A DNA stretch of 64,000 bases, taken from the NCBI RefSeq assembly GCF_027497215.1, contig NZ_CP114904.1:5041001-5105000 (forward strand), read 5' to 3'. The notes beneath the pieces are model-generated. The model was not told the origin of the DNA and did no database searches. It was given only the letters and a program-made list of their open reading frames with translations. This DNA is from Micromonospora sp. WMMD812. Its GTDB lineage: Bacteria > Actinomycetota > Actinomycetes > Mycobacteriales > Micromonosporaceae. This document shows, piece after piece, positions 47,991 through 56,847 of the stretch (position 1 is the stretch's first letter; every line of letters begins with the position of its first letter). A program made the translations under genes and the position numbers.

Positions 47991-48479
47991 TCACGGCGGC
48001 GGGGTCAGGCAACGGCGCTCGCGGTCCGACGCGGGCCAGACGTACTCGAGGTCGTCCGGCACGTCACCGAAGATCGGCCGGTAGTGCGTCGGGTCCTTGC
48101 GAACCAGTGACGAGCGGTGGCTCCGGTGCAGGTCCTCCCGCCCCAGCCAGGGCGGCAGCTCGCCGGCCACGGCGAGTTCTTCCTGCGTGCGGACGGTTTC
48201 GACGCCGCAGGCCGTGGCGAGGTCGAGGGTCATGGTGCCGGCGCAGGTGTCGGCGCGGCCGGGCTCGCACCAGACGGCGCACATGTCCAGCCCGTACCGG
48301 GTCAGCGCCTCCTCGTACCCGGCCCACATCTTCACCGCCGGGTGGTTGCGCCAGCCGTACGTCGGCCAGGTCAACCCGCGCAGCACCTGGATCGTCTCCA
48401 CCCGCTGCTTGCCCAGCCGCTTCTGGTCCAGCGTCCGCGCGCTCGCCAGGAAGTCCGGATACGGGAGGAACGTCTGCAT
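47991..48479 (-). CDS. MSMEG_6728-family protein
   Basis: A 162-residue protein with the landmarks of a small actinobacterial family related to pyrimidine-dimer DNA glycosylase folds: MQTFLPYPDFLASARTLDQK, RLGKQRVETIQVLRGL and NHPAVKMWAGYEEAL. The C-terminal HRSSLVRKDPTHYRPIFG is also typical. A DNA repair role is suggested by the fold but not shown. It is divergent from the RCK channel gene by 94 bp. Confidence 0.85.
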   Translation of the reverse strand: MQTFLPYPDFLASARTLDQKRLGKQRVETIQVLRGLTWPTYGWRNHPAVKMWAGYEEALTRYGLDMCAVWCEPGRADTCAGTMTLDLATACGVETVRTQEELAVAGELPPWLGREDLHRSHRSSLVRKDPTHYRPIFGDVPDDLEYVWPASDRERRCLTPPP

Positions 48480-48573
48480 GTGGCTGCTCTACCCATCGGC
48501 CCGGCCGACATGCCTGGTCGGGTAGGAACCGGACGGGGTCGCCCAGGGTGGTCGTCCTGACTACGATCCGGGC

Positions 48574-50496
48574 ATGGGGGAGCCGTGGCGGGACCGGGCC
48601 CGACGGGCGGTCGAGTGGAACTGGCGGCTCCGGCCCGCCGCCGGTGACCCCCGCCCGCACTACGTCGTCTGCGGGCGGGACGCGCTGTCCTACTACGTCG
48701 CCAAGGCGTTGCTGGAGACCGAGCTGCCCGCCGGCAGCGCCCGGGTCACCGTGGTGGTGCCGGAGCGCTACCGGGCCAACGGGCCCGACGTGGCGACGTT
48801 GCGGGGCGTCCGGGTCGTCCGCTCCGACCGGCTCGACGAGGCGACCTTCCGGGCCGCCAACCTGGTCGGCGCGGCCGGGCTGGCCCTGCTGGCCCAGGAC
48901 GACGTCGGCAACCTGCACGCCGCGCTCTGCGCGCAGGCCGTCGACCGGCACGTCCGCCAGGTGCTGCGGATGTTCAACGGCACGCTGGCCGACGGCGTCC
49001 GCACCCTGCTCCAGGTCAAGGTCGACGTGCTCTCCGACGCCGAGATGGCCGCGCCCGCGTTCGTCGCGGCGGCGCTCGGCGAGGTCGACCCGACACACTT
49101 CCAGCACAAGGACCGCACGCTGCGGGTCGCCCGCCGCGCCGACGTACGCGAGCAGGACGTGGTCTGCGGGCTCGCCGATCTGAGCGACCCGCACCGGGTG
49201 GCGCTGCTGCCGGCCGACCAGGCCGCCGCCGACCTGGTGCTGGCGGAGGCGACCGGGCAACCGCCGGGCACCGAGGTCGCGGCCCGCCGGCTGGTCCGGG
49301 CCCGCCGCCGGCGACGGCCGGTCGCGGTGCTGATGCGGGCGATCCGGGGCTTCGCCACCCGCAAGATCGGCGTCGCGGTGATGCTGGTGCTCGCGCTGAT
49401 AGCCGTGCTGGGCGCGCTGATCTCCCAGACCGAGGGGGTCTCCCCGGCGGAGGCGCTCTACCTCACCCTGGTCACCACGCTCAGCGGCGCGGATCCGGAC
49501 ACCACCAAGGCGCCCGACGAGCAGGTCATGCAGGTGGTGCTGAACCTCGCCGGGCTGGCGCTGATCCCGCTGATCACCGCGGTCGTGGTCGACGGGATCG
49601 TCAACGCCCGGCTGGCCCTGCACACCGGCCGGCTGCAACCGGCGCGCTCCGGTCACGTGGTGGTGGTCGGCCTCGGCAACGTGGGCACCCGGGTGATGGC
49701 CCAGCTGCGCGAGTACGACGTCGAGGTCGTCGCCATCGACAAGGATCCGGAGCCTCGGGGTGGCGCCCTGGCCCGGCAGCTGGAGGTGCCGCTGATCGTC
49801 GGCGACGCCGCGCTGCCGGAGACTCTGGAGGCCGCCTCGGTGGCCGACTGCCAGGCGCTGCTGGTGGTCTCCACCGACGACGTGACCAACCTGGAGGCCG
49901 CGCTCGCCGGGCGGGACCTCCGCGCGGACCTGCGGGTGGTGCTGCGGCTCTTCGACGGCGACTTCGCCGAGCGGGTCGAGGAGGCGTTCGGCCTGGGCGT
50001 CTCCCGGTCGGTCTCCTACCTGGCCGCCCCCGCCTTCACCGGCGCGTTGACCGAACGCGCGGTGATCGCCACGATCCCGGTCGGTCGGCACGCGCTGCCG
50101 GTCGCCGAGGTGCCGGTGGCCGTCGGTTCGGAGCTGGACGGGCGGCCGCTCAGCGCCGTCTCCCGGGCCGGCCAGGTCCGCGTGATCGCCCGCACGCCGG
50201 CCGGCGGCGCGCGGACGATCTGGTGGAAGGATCTCGAACCACGGCAGGTGATCTTCGCGGGCGACCGGCTGACCGTGGTCGCCCGGCGGGCCGGCCTGGA
50301 CTGGCTCACCCGGCAGTGCGCCCCGCCCGCCCCGCCCGGCCCGGCGGGGTGGTCAGGCCCGCCGACGCCGGGCGGCGTACCCGCCGGCGCCGACGGCGAG
50401 CACGCCGAAGCCGGCCAGCACGCTGCTGAGCGGCAGGTTGCCCGCCAGCAGCAGGCACCCGACGAGCCCCAGCCCGGCGAGCGCCTGAACCGGTAG
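48574..50496 (+). CDS. RCK-pore-RCK ion channel/TrkA-type protein (CASTOR/POLLUX-like)
   Basis: A 640-residue protein with two nucleotide-binding RCK_N modules (about 28-150 and 350-480; the second has HVVVVGLGNVGTRVMAQL) flanking a two-helix pore segment (about 264-345). The pore loop reads TLVTTLSGADPD in place of the K+ filter TVGYGD, as in CASTOR/POLLUX-like channels. A further C-terminal RCK_C-like region and a low-complexity tail follow. ATG lies six bases after TACGAT (leaderless signature). The last 144 bp overlap the convergent permease gene antisense. Ion selectivity is unknown. Confidence 0.85.
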   Translation: MGEPWRDRARRAVEWNWRLRPAAGDPRPHYVVCGRDALSYYVAKALLETELPAGSARVTVVVPERYRANGPDVATLRGVRVVRSDRLDEATFRAANLVGAAGLALLAQDDVGNLHAALCAQAVDRHVRQVLRMFNGTLADGVRTLLQVKVDVLSDAEMAAPAFVAAALGEVDPTHFQHKDRTLRVARRADVREQDVVCGLADLSDPHRVALLPADQAAADLVLAEATGQPPGTEVAARRLVRARRRRRPVAVLMRAIRGFATRKIGVAVMLVLALIAVLGALISQTEGVSPAEALYLTLVTTLSGADPDTTKAPDEQVMQVVLNLAGLALIPLITAVVVDGIVNARLALHTGRLQPARSGHVVVVGLGNVGTRVMAQLREYDVEVVAIDKDPEPRGGALARQLEVPLIVGDAALPETLEAASVADCQALLVVSTDDVTNLEAALAGRDLRADLRVVLRLFDGDFAERVEEAFGLGVSRSVSYLAAPAFTGALTERAVIATIPVGRHALPVAEVPVAVGSELDGRPLSAVSRAGQVRVIARTPAGGARTIWWKDLEPRQVIFAGDRLTVVARRAGLDWLTRQCAPPAPPGPAGWSGPPTPGGVPAGADGEHAEAGQHAAERQVARQQQAPDEPQPGERLNR

Positions 50497-51591
50497 CTTC
50501 CGGCCCGGGTCGCGACCCAGGGTCAGCGCGGCCGCGTTGGTGATCGTGTAGTAGACCAGCACGGTGCAGCTGGAGAAGCCGATCGCGTCGCGCACGTCGC
50601 CGAGCAGCACCACCAGGATCACCACCATTGCGACCGCGAGTTCGGCCCGGTGCGGCATGCGACGGCGCGGGTGCACGGCGGCCAGCGCGCCCGGCAGGTC
50701 CCGGCGGCGGCCCATCGCGAGCAGGGTGCGCCCCACCCCGGCGAGCAGCGAGAGCAGCACCCCGGTCACCGCGACGGCGGCCCCGGCGCGGACCACCCAG
50801 GCCAGGCCGGGCAGCCCGGCGGCGGTCACCACGTCGGCGAGCGGCGCGGCCGAGTCGGCCAGCCGGTCGGCGCCGAGCACGCCCAGCGCGACCACGGCGA
50901 GGACCAGGTAGATCGCCAGCACCACGCCGAGCGCCAGCGGCACGGCCCGGGGAATCGTCCGCTCCGGGTCACGCACCTCCTCGCCGAGCGTGGCGATCCG
51001 GGCGTACCCGGCGAAGGCGAAGAAGAGCAGGCCGGCGGCGGTGAGCACGCCCCGCCCGGAGCCGCCGGGGTCGGCCAGCCGGTCCAGGTGCACCGGGCCG
51101 CCGACCACGCCGACGGCCGCGACCAGGGCCAGCACCGCCAGCACCAGGCCGACCAGCAGTTTCGTCGCGGTCGCGGTCTTACCGACGCCGCGCAGGTTGA
51201 CCGCGGTCACCGCGAGTACCGCGGCGACCGCGACGACCCGGACCTGCCCCGGCCAGAGGTACGCCCCGATGGTCAGCGCCATCGCCGCGCAGCTCGCCGT
51301 CTTGCCGACCACGAAGCCCCAGCCGGCCAGGAAGCCGGCGAACGGGCCGAGGCGTTCCCGACCGTAGACGTAGGTCCCACCGGACTCCGGGTAGCGGGCC
51401 GCCAGCCGGGCCGAGCTGGTCGCGTTGCAGAAGGCGATGAAGCCGGCCAGCACCAGGGCGGGCAGCAGCCCGGCGCCGCCGGCCGCTCCCGCGGCCGGCG
51501 CGAAGACGACGAAGACGCCGGCGCCGAGCATCGACCCCAGGCCGATGAGCACCGCGTCGGGCACGCCAAGGCGGCGTTCGAGCTGGTTCAC
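50353..51591 (-). CDS. APC-superfamily amino acid permease
   Basis: A 412-residue permease with about twelve membrane segments. The N-terminal APC motif is present (AVLIGLGSMLGAGVFVVFAP), as is the consensus SSARLAARYPESGGTYVYG. The GTG start follows a TAGCCT box by seven bases (leaderless signature). Its 3' end overlaps the tail of the convergent channel gene. A PAP2 gene lies 10 bp upstream on the same strand. Substrate unknown. Confidence 0.9.
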   Translation of the reverse strand: MNQLERRLGVPDAVLIGLGSMLGAGVFVVFAPAAGAAGGAGLLPALVLAGFIAFCNATSSARLAARYPESGGTYVYGRERLGPFAGFLAGWGFVVGKTASCAAMALTIGAYLWPGQVRVVAVAAVLAVTAVNLRGVGKTATATKLLVGLVLAVLALVAAVGVVGGPVHLDRLADPGGSGRGVLTAAGLLFFAFAGYARIATLGEEVRDPERTIPRAVPLALGVVLAIYLVLAVVALGVLGADRLADSAAPLADVVTAAGLPGLAWVVRAGAAVAVTGVLLSLLAGVGRTLLAMGRRRDLPGALAAVHPRRRMPHRAELAVAMVVILVVLLGDVRDAIGFSSCTVLVYYTITNAAALTLGRDPGRKLPVQALAGLGLVGCLLLAGNLPLSSVLAGFGVLAVGAGGYAARRRRA

Positions 51592-51601
51592 GGCGGGCAG
51601 G

Positions 51602-52375
51602 CTAGGTGCCGGAGGTGAACATTCCGGTGCGGCCGGAGCCGGGCAGCCGGGCCGGCAGCGGCACGTCGTCCCAGGGCGCCCGGTGCAGCAGCCGGTCCAG
51701 CAGCAATCCGAGCAGCAGCCCGGCCACCGAGTCGGTGAGCCAGTGCCACCCCAGGTAGGTGGTGGTGCTGAGCACGATCAGCGGGGGCAGCACCCGGACC
51801 GCGAGCACGACCCGGGGCGGGACGGTGCGACCGTAGCTGCGCAGCAGCGGGACCAGCAGCAGCGCCAGGACGCCGTACCAGACGATCGCGTTGGCCACGT
51901 GGCCCGACGGGTACGACTGGGCGAAGCGCACCGGCAGGTCCTGCTGGAAGAGCGGCAGGGTCTGCTCGGCGGGCAGGAACGGCTCCTTGAGGCTGGCGCT
52001 CGGCGCCGGGCGGGCCGTCCAGACCTTGAGCGGCCCGATGGTGAGGTAGGTGAGCACGAACGCGACGACCGGCGGCAGGACCGGCCGGATCGAGCGGACC
52101 CGGACCGCGAGCAGCACACCGAGCCCGGCCGCGATCAGGGTCAGCGGGGTGCCCTGGCCGAGCAGGTTCAACACCCGGGCCACCCAGTACGCCGCGGTCG
52201 GCCGGTGCGCCTCGGCCCAGTCCGCGACCGCCCGGTCGAGGCCGAAGAGCTGGTGGGCGGTGAGCGCCACGGTGAGGCCGACCAGCGCGGCGAGCAGCAG
52301 CACGTCGTACCACCAGCCGGCCGGGCGGACCGGTCGTGGCCGCACCGCTCCGCGCACCGCCGTGGTCTCCCGCAC
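51602..52375 (-). CDS. PAP2-family membrane phosphatase
   Basis: A 257-residue membrane protein with the three PAP2 motifs: KVWTARPAPS, SYPSGHVANA and GWHWLTDSVAG, between five or six hydrophobic segments. Such enzymes dephosphorylate lipid phosphates such as phosphatidate or polyprenyl diphosphates at the outer face. The GTG start lies six bases after TAGCGT (leaderless). It is divergent from a DUF4032 gene and 10 bp upstream of an amino acid permease gene. Confidence 0.93.
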   Translation of the reverse strand: MRETTAVRGAVRPRPVRPAGWWYDVLLLAALVGLTVALTAHQLFGLDRAVADWAEAHRPTAAYWVARVLNLLGQGTPLTLIAAGLGVLLAVRVRSIRPVLPPVVAFVLTYLTIGPLKVWTARPAPSASLKEPFLPAEQTLPLFQQDLPVRFAQSYPSGHVANAIVWYGVLALLLVPLLRSYGRTVPPRVVLAVRVLPPLIVLSTTTYLGWHWLTDSVAGLLLGLLLDRLLHRAPWDDVPLPARLPGSGRTGMFTSGT

Positions 52376-52453
52376 GCGACCACGCTACCGGTGTGCTGTG
52401 GGCCCAGCCACGATGGGAAGCGCTTCGCAGCGCGGCCCGGCATGCTTGTTCCC

Positions 52454-53665
52454 GTGCGGATCACGTCTGCTCTCGTGGACCCGGCGCTGCTCGACCTCCC
52501 GTGGTCGACCCCGCTGGAGGAGTGGCCTGCCCAGCACCTGGTGGCGCTGCCCCAGGGCATCTCCCGGCACATCGTCCGGTTCGTCCGGCTCGGCGACTAC
52601 GTGTACGCGGTCAAGGAGACCGGCGAGCGGGTCGCCGAGCGGGAGTACGACCTGCTCCGGGCCCTGGAGCGGATCGACTTCCCGGCGGTCGAGGCGGTGG
52701 CCATCGTCGCCGACCGGCAGACCGACGACGGCGAGCCGCTGGACCCGGTGCTGATCACCCGGCACCTGCAGTTCTCGCTGCCCTACCGGGCGCTCTTCTC
52801 GCACACCCTGCGTCCGGAGACCATGGGCCGGCTGCTCGACGCGCTCGCCGCGTTGCTGGTCCGGATGCACCTGACCGGCTTTTTCTGGGGCGACTGCTCG
52901 CTGTCGAACACCCTGTTCCGACGGGACGCCGGGGCGTTCGCGGCGTACCTGGTGGACGCGGAGACCGGCGCGCTGCGGCCCTCGCTCTCGAACGGTCAGC
53001 GGGGCGAGGACCTGGAGATCGCCCGGGTGAACATCTTCGGCGAGGCGCTCGACCTCCAGGCCGCCGGGCTGCTGCACGAGTCGATCGACCCCGAGGTCGT
53101 CTGCGAGGAGGTCGTGCAGCGCTACGAGCGGCTCTGGCACGAGATCACGTACGAGCAGCAGGTCGAGCGGGAGGCCCGGCACGACATCGAGAGCCGGATC
53201 CGCGGCCTCAACGAACTCGGGTTCGACGTCGCCGAGATCGCCGTCTCGACCATCGACGGCGGGCGCTACCTGCTCCGGCCGAAGGTGGTCGACGCCGGCT
53301 ACCACACGCGCCGGCTGCTGCGGCTGACCGGCCTGGACGCCGAGGAGAACCAGGCCCGCAAGCTCCTCAACGACCTGGACGCGTACCGGGCGGAGAGCGA
53401 CCTCACCGACGAGCAGCAGGCCGCGCACCGCTGGCTGACCGAGGTCTTCGAACCGGTGGTCCGGGCGGTGCCGGCGCATCTGCGCCGCAAGCTGGAGCCG
53501 CAGGAGCTCTTCGCGCAGATCATCGAGCACAAGTGGCTGCTCTCCGAGCGCGCCGGCCGGGACGTCGGGATGCGCCACGCGGTGCAGTCGTACCTGGCGG
53601 ACGTGCTGGTCCACCGCCCCGACGAGCAGGCCGTGCTCGGAGTGGAGATCCCGGCCCCACGCTGA
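52454..53665 (+). CDS. DUF4032 protein with kinase-like fold
   Basis: A 403-residue soluble protein. The first 200 residues look like a lipopolysaccharide-kinase/protein-kinase-like fold: YAVKETGERVAEREYDLL (Lys and Glu), then FFWGDCSLSNTLFR with the catalytic-loop Asp and Asn, and AYLVDAETGAL as the metal-binding Asp. The C-terminal DUF4032 domain is helical. GTG 52454 is chosen because the family N-terminus RITSALVDPALLDLPW begins there; ATG 52442 is in frame. It converges with nagA across 9 bp. The substrate is unknown. Confidence 0.85.
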   Translation: MRITSALVDPALLDLPWSTPLEEWPAQHLVALPQGISRHIVRFVRLGDYVYAVKETGERVAEREYDLLRALERIDFPAVEAVAIVADRQTDDGEPLDPVLITRHLQFSLPYRALFSHTLRPETMGRLLDALAALLVRMHLTGFFWGDCSLSNTLFRRDAGAFAAYLVDAETGALRPSLSNGQRGEDLEIARVNIFGEALDLQAAGLLHESIDPEVVCEEVVQRYERLWHEITYEQQVEREARHDIESRIRGLNELGFDVAEIAVSTIDGGRYLLRPKVVDAGYHTRRLLRLTGLDAEENQARKLLNDLDAYRAESDLTDEQQAAHRWLTEVFEPVVRAVPAHLRRKLEPQELFAQIIEHKWLLSERAGRDVGMRHAVQSYLADVLVHRPDEQAVLGVEIPAPR

Positions 53666-53674
53666 CCGGGCCGG

Positions 53675-54784
53675 CTACTCCTGCCAGGCGCCGTCGCGCA
53701 GCACCCGGACCACGTTCAGCTCGTCGTCGAGCACCACGAGGTCGGCGCGGAGGCCGACCTGGAGGGAGCCGACCCGGTCGCCGAGCCCGATGGCCCGCGC
53801 CGGGGTGGTGGCCACCATGCGGGTGGCGTCCGCCATCGGGATGCCGGCGGCGACCGCGTGCCGCAGCGCGGCGTCCATGGTGAGGGTGCTGCCGGCGATG
53901 GCGCCGTCCCGGGCGAGGCGGGCCACCCCGTCGGCCACGGTGACGGCCTGGCCGCCCAGCTCGTACTCGCCGTCGGCCATTCCCGCGGCGGCCATCGCGT
54001 CGGTGATGAGCGCGGCCCGCTCGGGGCCGACCACCGAGGTCGCGAAGGTGAGCGTGCCGTCGTGCAGGTGAACCCCGTCGGCGACCAGCTCGCAGACCAC
54101 GTTCGGCGCGTCCAGCAGGGCGACCACGGGGCCCGGCTCGCGGTGGTGCACCGGCCGCATGCCGTTGAACAGGTGGGTGCCGACGCTGGCGCCCGCCGCG
54201 ACGGCGGTGCGCGTCTCGTCGTACGTGGCGTCGGTGTGGCCGACCGCGGCGACCACCCGGTGGGCGGTGAGCAGCTTGATCGCCTCCAGCGCGCCGTCCC
54301 GCTCGGGGGCGATCGTCATCATGCGGATCGCGTCCCCGCCCAGCTCGATCAGCTCGGCCAGCTCGTCCGTGGACGGGTCGCGGAGGAACTCCGGGTTCTG
54401 CGCGCCGCACCGCGCCGCCGAGAGGTACGGCCCCTCGAAGTGGATGCCGGCCAGCACGCCGGAGTCCACCAGCGGGCGGTACGCCGCGGTGGCCGACCGC
54501 ATCAGCTCGAACGGGGAGCTGACCAGGCTGGCCAGCAGGGTGGTGGTGCCGTGCCCGAGGTGGAACGCGGCGGCCTCCCGGGCCTGCTCCGCGTCCCCCG
54601 TGGTGAAGGTGTGCCCGCCGCCGCCGTGGGTGTGCATGTCCACGAAGCCGGGCAGGATCCAGTGCCCGTCCCGCACGGCCGGGTACTCGGCCACCGCCGT
54701 GATCCGGCCGCCGTCCCACTCGACGCAGCCCTGCCGGATGACGCCGGTCGGCGTCACCACCTTGCCGCTCACCCGCACGGTCAT
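53675..54784 (-). CDS. nagA: N-acetylglucosamine-6-phosphate deacetylase
   Basis: A 369-residue amidohydrolase that deacetylates GlcNAc-6-P. Metal and active-site segments are visible: DMHTHGGGGHTF, HFEGPYLS, VGHTDATYDET, GTHLFNGM and LITDAMAAAG. ATG 54784 overlaps the stop of the ROK kinase gene, so the two are translationally coupled. It is last in the leftward operon SIS isomerase - ROK kinase - NagA. Together they could phosphorylate, deacetylate and deaminate amino sugars. Confidence 0.95.
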   Translation of the reverse strand: MTVRVSGKVVTPTGVIRQGCVEWDGGRITAVAEYPAVRDGHWILPGFVDMHTHGGGGHTFTTGDAEQAREAAAFHLGHGTTTLLASLVSSPFELMRSATAAYRPLVDSGVLAGIHFEGPYLSAARCGAQNPEFLRDPSTDELAELIELGGDAIRMMTIAPERDGALEAIKLLTAHRVVAAVGHTDATYDETRTAVAAGASVGTHLFNGMRPVHHREPGPVVALLDAPNVVCELVADGVHLHDGTLTFATSVVGPERAALITDAMAAAGMADGEYELGGQAVTVADGVARLARDGAIAGSTLTMDAALRHAVAAGIPMADATRMVATTPARAIGLGDRVGSLQVGLRADLVVLDDELNVVRVLRDGAWQE

Positions 54785-55722
54785 CGCTTCTCCACGGTTC
54801 TCGGGACGCCCAGGGCGTCGAGGGCGAGCAGTGCGGCGCCGAGGCAACCGGCCTCGTCGCCGAGGGCCGCGCCGACCAGCCGCGGCTCCCGGTGGAAGGT
54901 CATCCGCTCGTGCAGGGCCGCGCGGAGCGGGTCGAGCAGCCGCTCGCCGGCCTGCGCCAGCCCGCCGCCGAGCACGATCGTCGCGACGTCGAAGAGCGCC
55001 TGCCCGGTGGCGAGGCCGTCGGCGAGCGCCTCGACGGTCTCCCCCCAGACCTGGATCGCCAGCGGTTCACCGGCCGCGGCCCGCTCGGCGACCTCGGCCG
55101 CGGTGGCCGACTCCCCGGCCAGCTCCGCGTAGCGGCGGCCGACGGAGGCGGCCGACGCGACCGCCTCCAGGCAGCCGGGCCGCCCACAGCCGCAGCGCGG
55201 GCCGCCCGGGCGTACGAGGATGTGGCCGATCTCTCCGGCCGCGCCGTGCGCGCCGACGCTGGCCGAGCCGTCGACCACGTGCGCGGCCGCGATGCCGGTG
55301 CCGATCGCGACGAAGAGGACGTGCCCCGCGCCGCGGCCGGCGCCGAGCCGGGCCTCGGCGAGGCCGCCCACCCGCACGTCGTGGCCGAGCGCGGTGGGCA
55401 GGCCGAGCCGCGCCACCGCGAGGTCCCGCAGCGGTACGTCCCGGAAGCCGATGTTCGCCGACCAGACCGCGACCCCGCGTGCCTCGTCGACCACGCCGGG
55501 CACGGCGACGCCGAGCGCGATGGGGGTACGGCCGTCGGCGCGGGCCTTGTCGGCCAGCCCTTCGGCGACGTCCAGGATCGTGTCGACCACGGCCTGCGGG
55601 CCCCGCGCGGCGTCGGTCGGGTGCCGTTCGCTGTGCACGGTGCCGCCGTCCGGGCGGACCAGCGCGCACTTCATGCCGGTCCCGCCGACGTCGAGCGCGA
55701 CGACGACGTCGCCGTCGTTCAT
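54781..55722 (-). CDS. ROK-family sugar kinase
   Basis: A 313-residue ROK kinase. The N-terminal phosphate loop is VALDVGGTGMKC and the zinc signature is GEIGH plus the CGCGRPGC segment near residue 178. ROK kinases phosphorylate glucose or N-acetylated amino sugars. Position between an amino-sugar isomerase and NagA suggests GlcNAc, ManNAc or a related substrate. Start and stop both overlap neighbours by ATGA, giving a tightly coupled operon. Confidence 0.92.
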   Translation of the reverse strand: MNDGDVVVALDVGGTGMKCALVRPDGGTVHSERHPTDAARGPQAVVDTILDVAEGLADKARADGRTPIALGVAVPGVVDEARGVAVWSANIGFRDVPLRDLAVARLGLPTALGHDVRVGGLAEARLGAGRGAGHVLFVAIGTGIAAAHVVDGSASVGAHGAAGEIGHILVRPGGPRCGCGRPGCLEAVASAASVGRRYAELAGESATAAEVAERAAAGEPLAIQVWGETVEALADGLATGQALFDVATIVLGGGLAQAGERLLDPLRAALHERMTFHREPRLVGAALGDEAGCLGAALLALDALGVPRTVEKR

Positions 55723-56648
55723 GCGAGCACCACGGACCGGCTCAGGTGCCGGGGCGCGTCCGGGTCGAGGCCACGGCTGGTGGCGAGGGCGACCGCGAAA
55801 CGCTGGGCCAGGATCAGGTCGGCCATCGGGTCGACCGGGTTGCGGCCGGCGGCCCAGCTGCCCAGCACCGTACGGCAGCCGTGGGTCCGGCTGTGGACGA
55901 AGGCGGCGCCGGTCGCGGCGACGTCCTCCGGCAGCCCGTCGGGGAGCGCGCCGAACGCCCACACCAGCCGGCCGGGAGCGGCGATCGAGATGGGGCCGTG
56001 CCGGTAGTCCATCGCCGGGTACGCCTCGGCCCAGAAGGTGGCCGCCTCCCGGCACTTCAGCGCGGCCTCCTGGGCCAGCCCGACCGTCCAGCCCCGACCG
56101 AGGAAGGTGGCCTGCTCGATCCGGGTCGGGTCGATCGGCAGCGGGGCGCGCACCGCGACCTCGGCGTCGGCGGCGAGCGCCTCGACGTTCTCGCCCAGGT
56201 GGGCGCGGAGCAGGGCCAGCGCGGTGGTGGCGAAGCGGGTCTGCACCACCGACCGCTCGTCGGCGAAGGGCATGGGCACGGCGGCGTCGGCCAGCTGCAC
56301 CGCCGGCGAGCCGGGGTCGCCGACGAGCACCGTGGTCGGCAACTGGCCGCGCAGCGCGTCGAGCAGCTCCACCACTTCGGTCGTGGTGCCGGAGCGGGTG
56401 ATCGCGACCAGCCGGTCGTAGCGGCGCCCAGCGGGAAACTCAGAGGCCTGGAAGGCGTCGGTCTCGCCGTGGCCGGCCTGCTCGCGCAGCGCCGCGTACG
56501 CCATCGCCATGAACCACGACGTGCCGCACCCGACGACGGCGACCCGCTCGCCGCGGGCGGGCAGCTCGACGCGGGAGCCCGCGGCCAGTTTCGCCGCCTC
56601 CCGCCAGCAGTCGGGCTGGCTAGCGATCTCCGCGTCGACGTACGCCAT
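55719..56648 (-). CDS. SIS-domain sugar isomerase (AgaS/GlmS-like)
   Basis: A 309-residue protein with two SIS domains and no glutaminase domain: GCGTSWFMA in the first with ITRSGTTTEVVELL, and LGRGWTVGLAQEAALK in the second with AEAYPAMDYRHGPIS. This fits amino-sugar-6-phosphate deaminase/isomerases. ATG 56648 follows GAGGAG. It heads the nag-like operon and is divergent from a DeoR regulator across 199 bp. Confidence 0.92.
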   Translation of the reverse strand: MAYVDAEIASQPDCWREAAKLAAGSRVELPARGERVAVVGCGTSWFMAMAYAALREQAGHGETDAFQASEFPAGRRYDRLVAITRSGTTTEVVELLDALRGQLPTTVLVGDPGSPAVQLADAAVPMPFADERSVVQTRFATTALALLRAHLGENVEALAADAEVAVRAPLPIDPTRIEQATFLGRGWTVGLAQEAALKCREAATFWAEAYPAMDYRHGPISIAAPGRLVWAFGALPDGLPEDVAATGAAFVHSRTHGCRTVLGSWAAGRNPVDPMADLILAQRFAVALATSRGLDPDAPRHLSRSVVLA

Positions 56649-56701
56649 GAGAACTCCTCGCAGGGGACGGCCGTGCGTAATACGGTTCGTTACACCCGTG
56701 T

Positions 56702-56723
56702 TTCGCGCGTCATTCTGCGCGAA
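56702..56723. promoter_or_regulatory. Operator-like dyad of the amino-sugar/DeoR divergent region
   Basis: TTCGCGC (56702-56708), an 8-base spacer and GCGCGAA (56717-56723) form a perfect dyad. A second TTTCGCGC occurs at 56785-56792 nearer the DeoR gene. Repeated half-sites fit binding by the divergent DeoR protein. Confidence 0.5.
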
Positions 56724-56847
56724 CCCGGGTGCCTGTCGCAACCGGCCGGCGGATCGCGCAGGCCGATGTTTTGCGCCCTCGTAGTTTCGCGCACTACTGT
56801 GCACGCAATCAATCACCGATCGTGCAGTCGCTGGGAGGGCACCCGAG

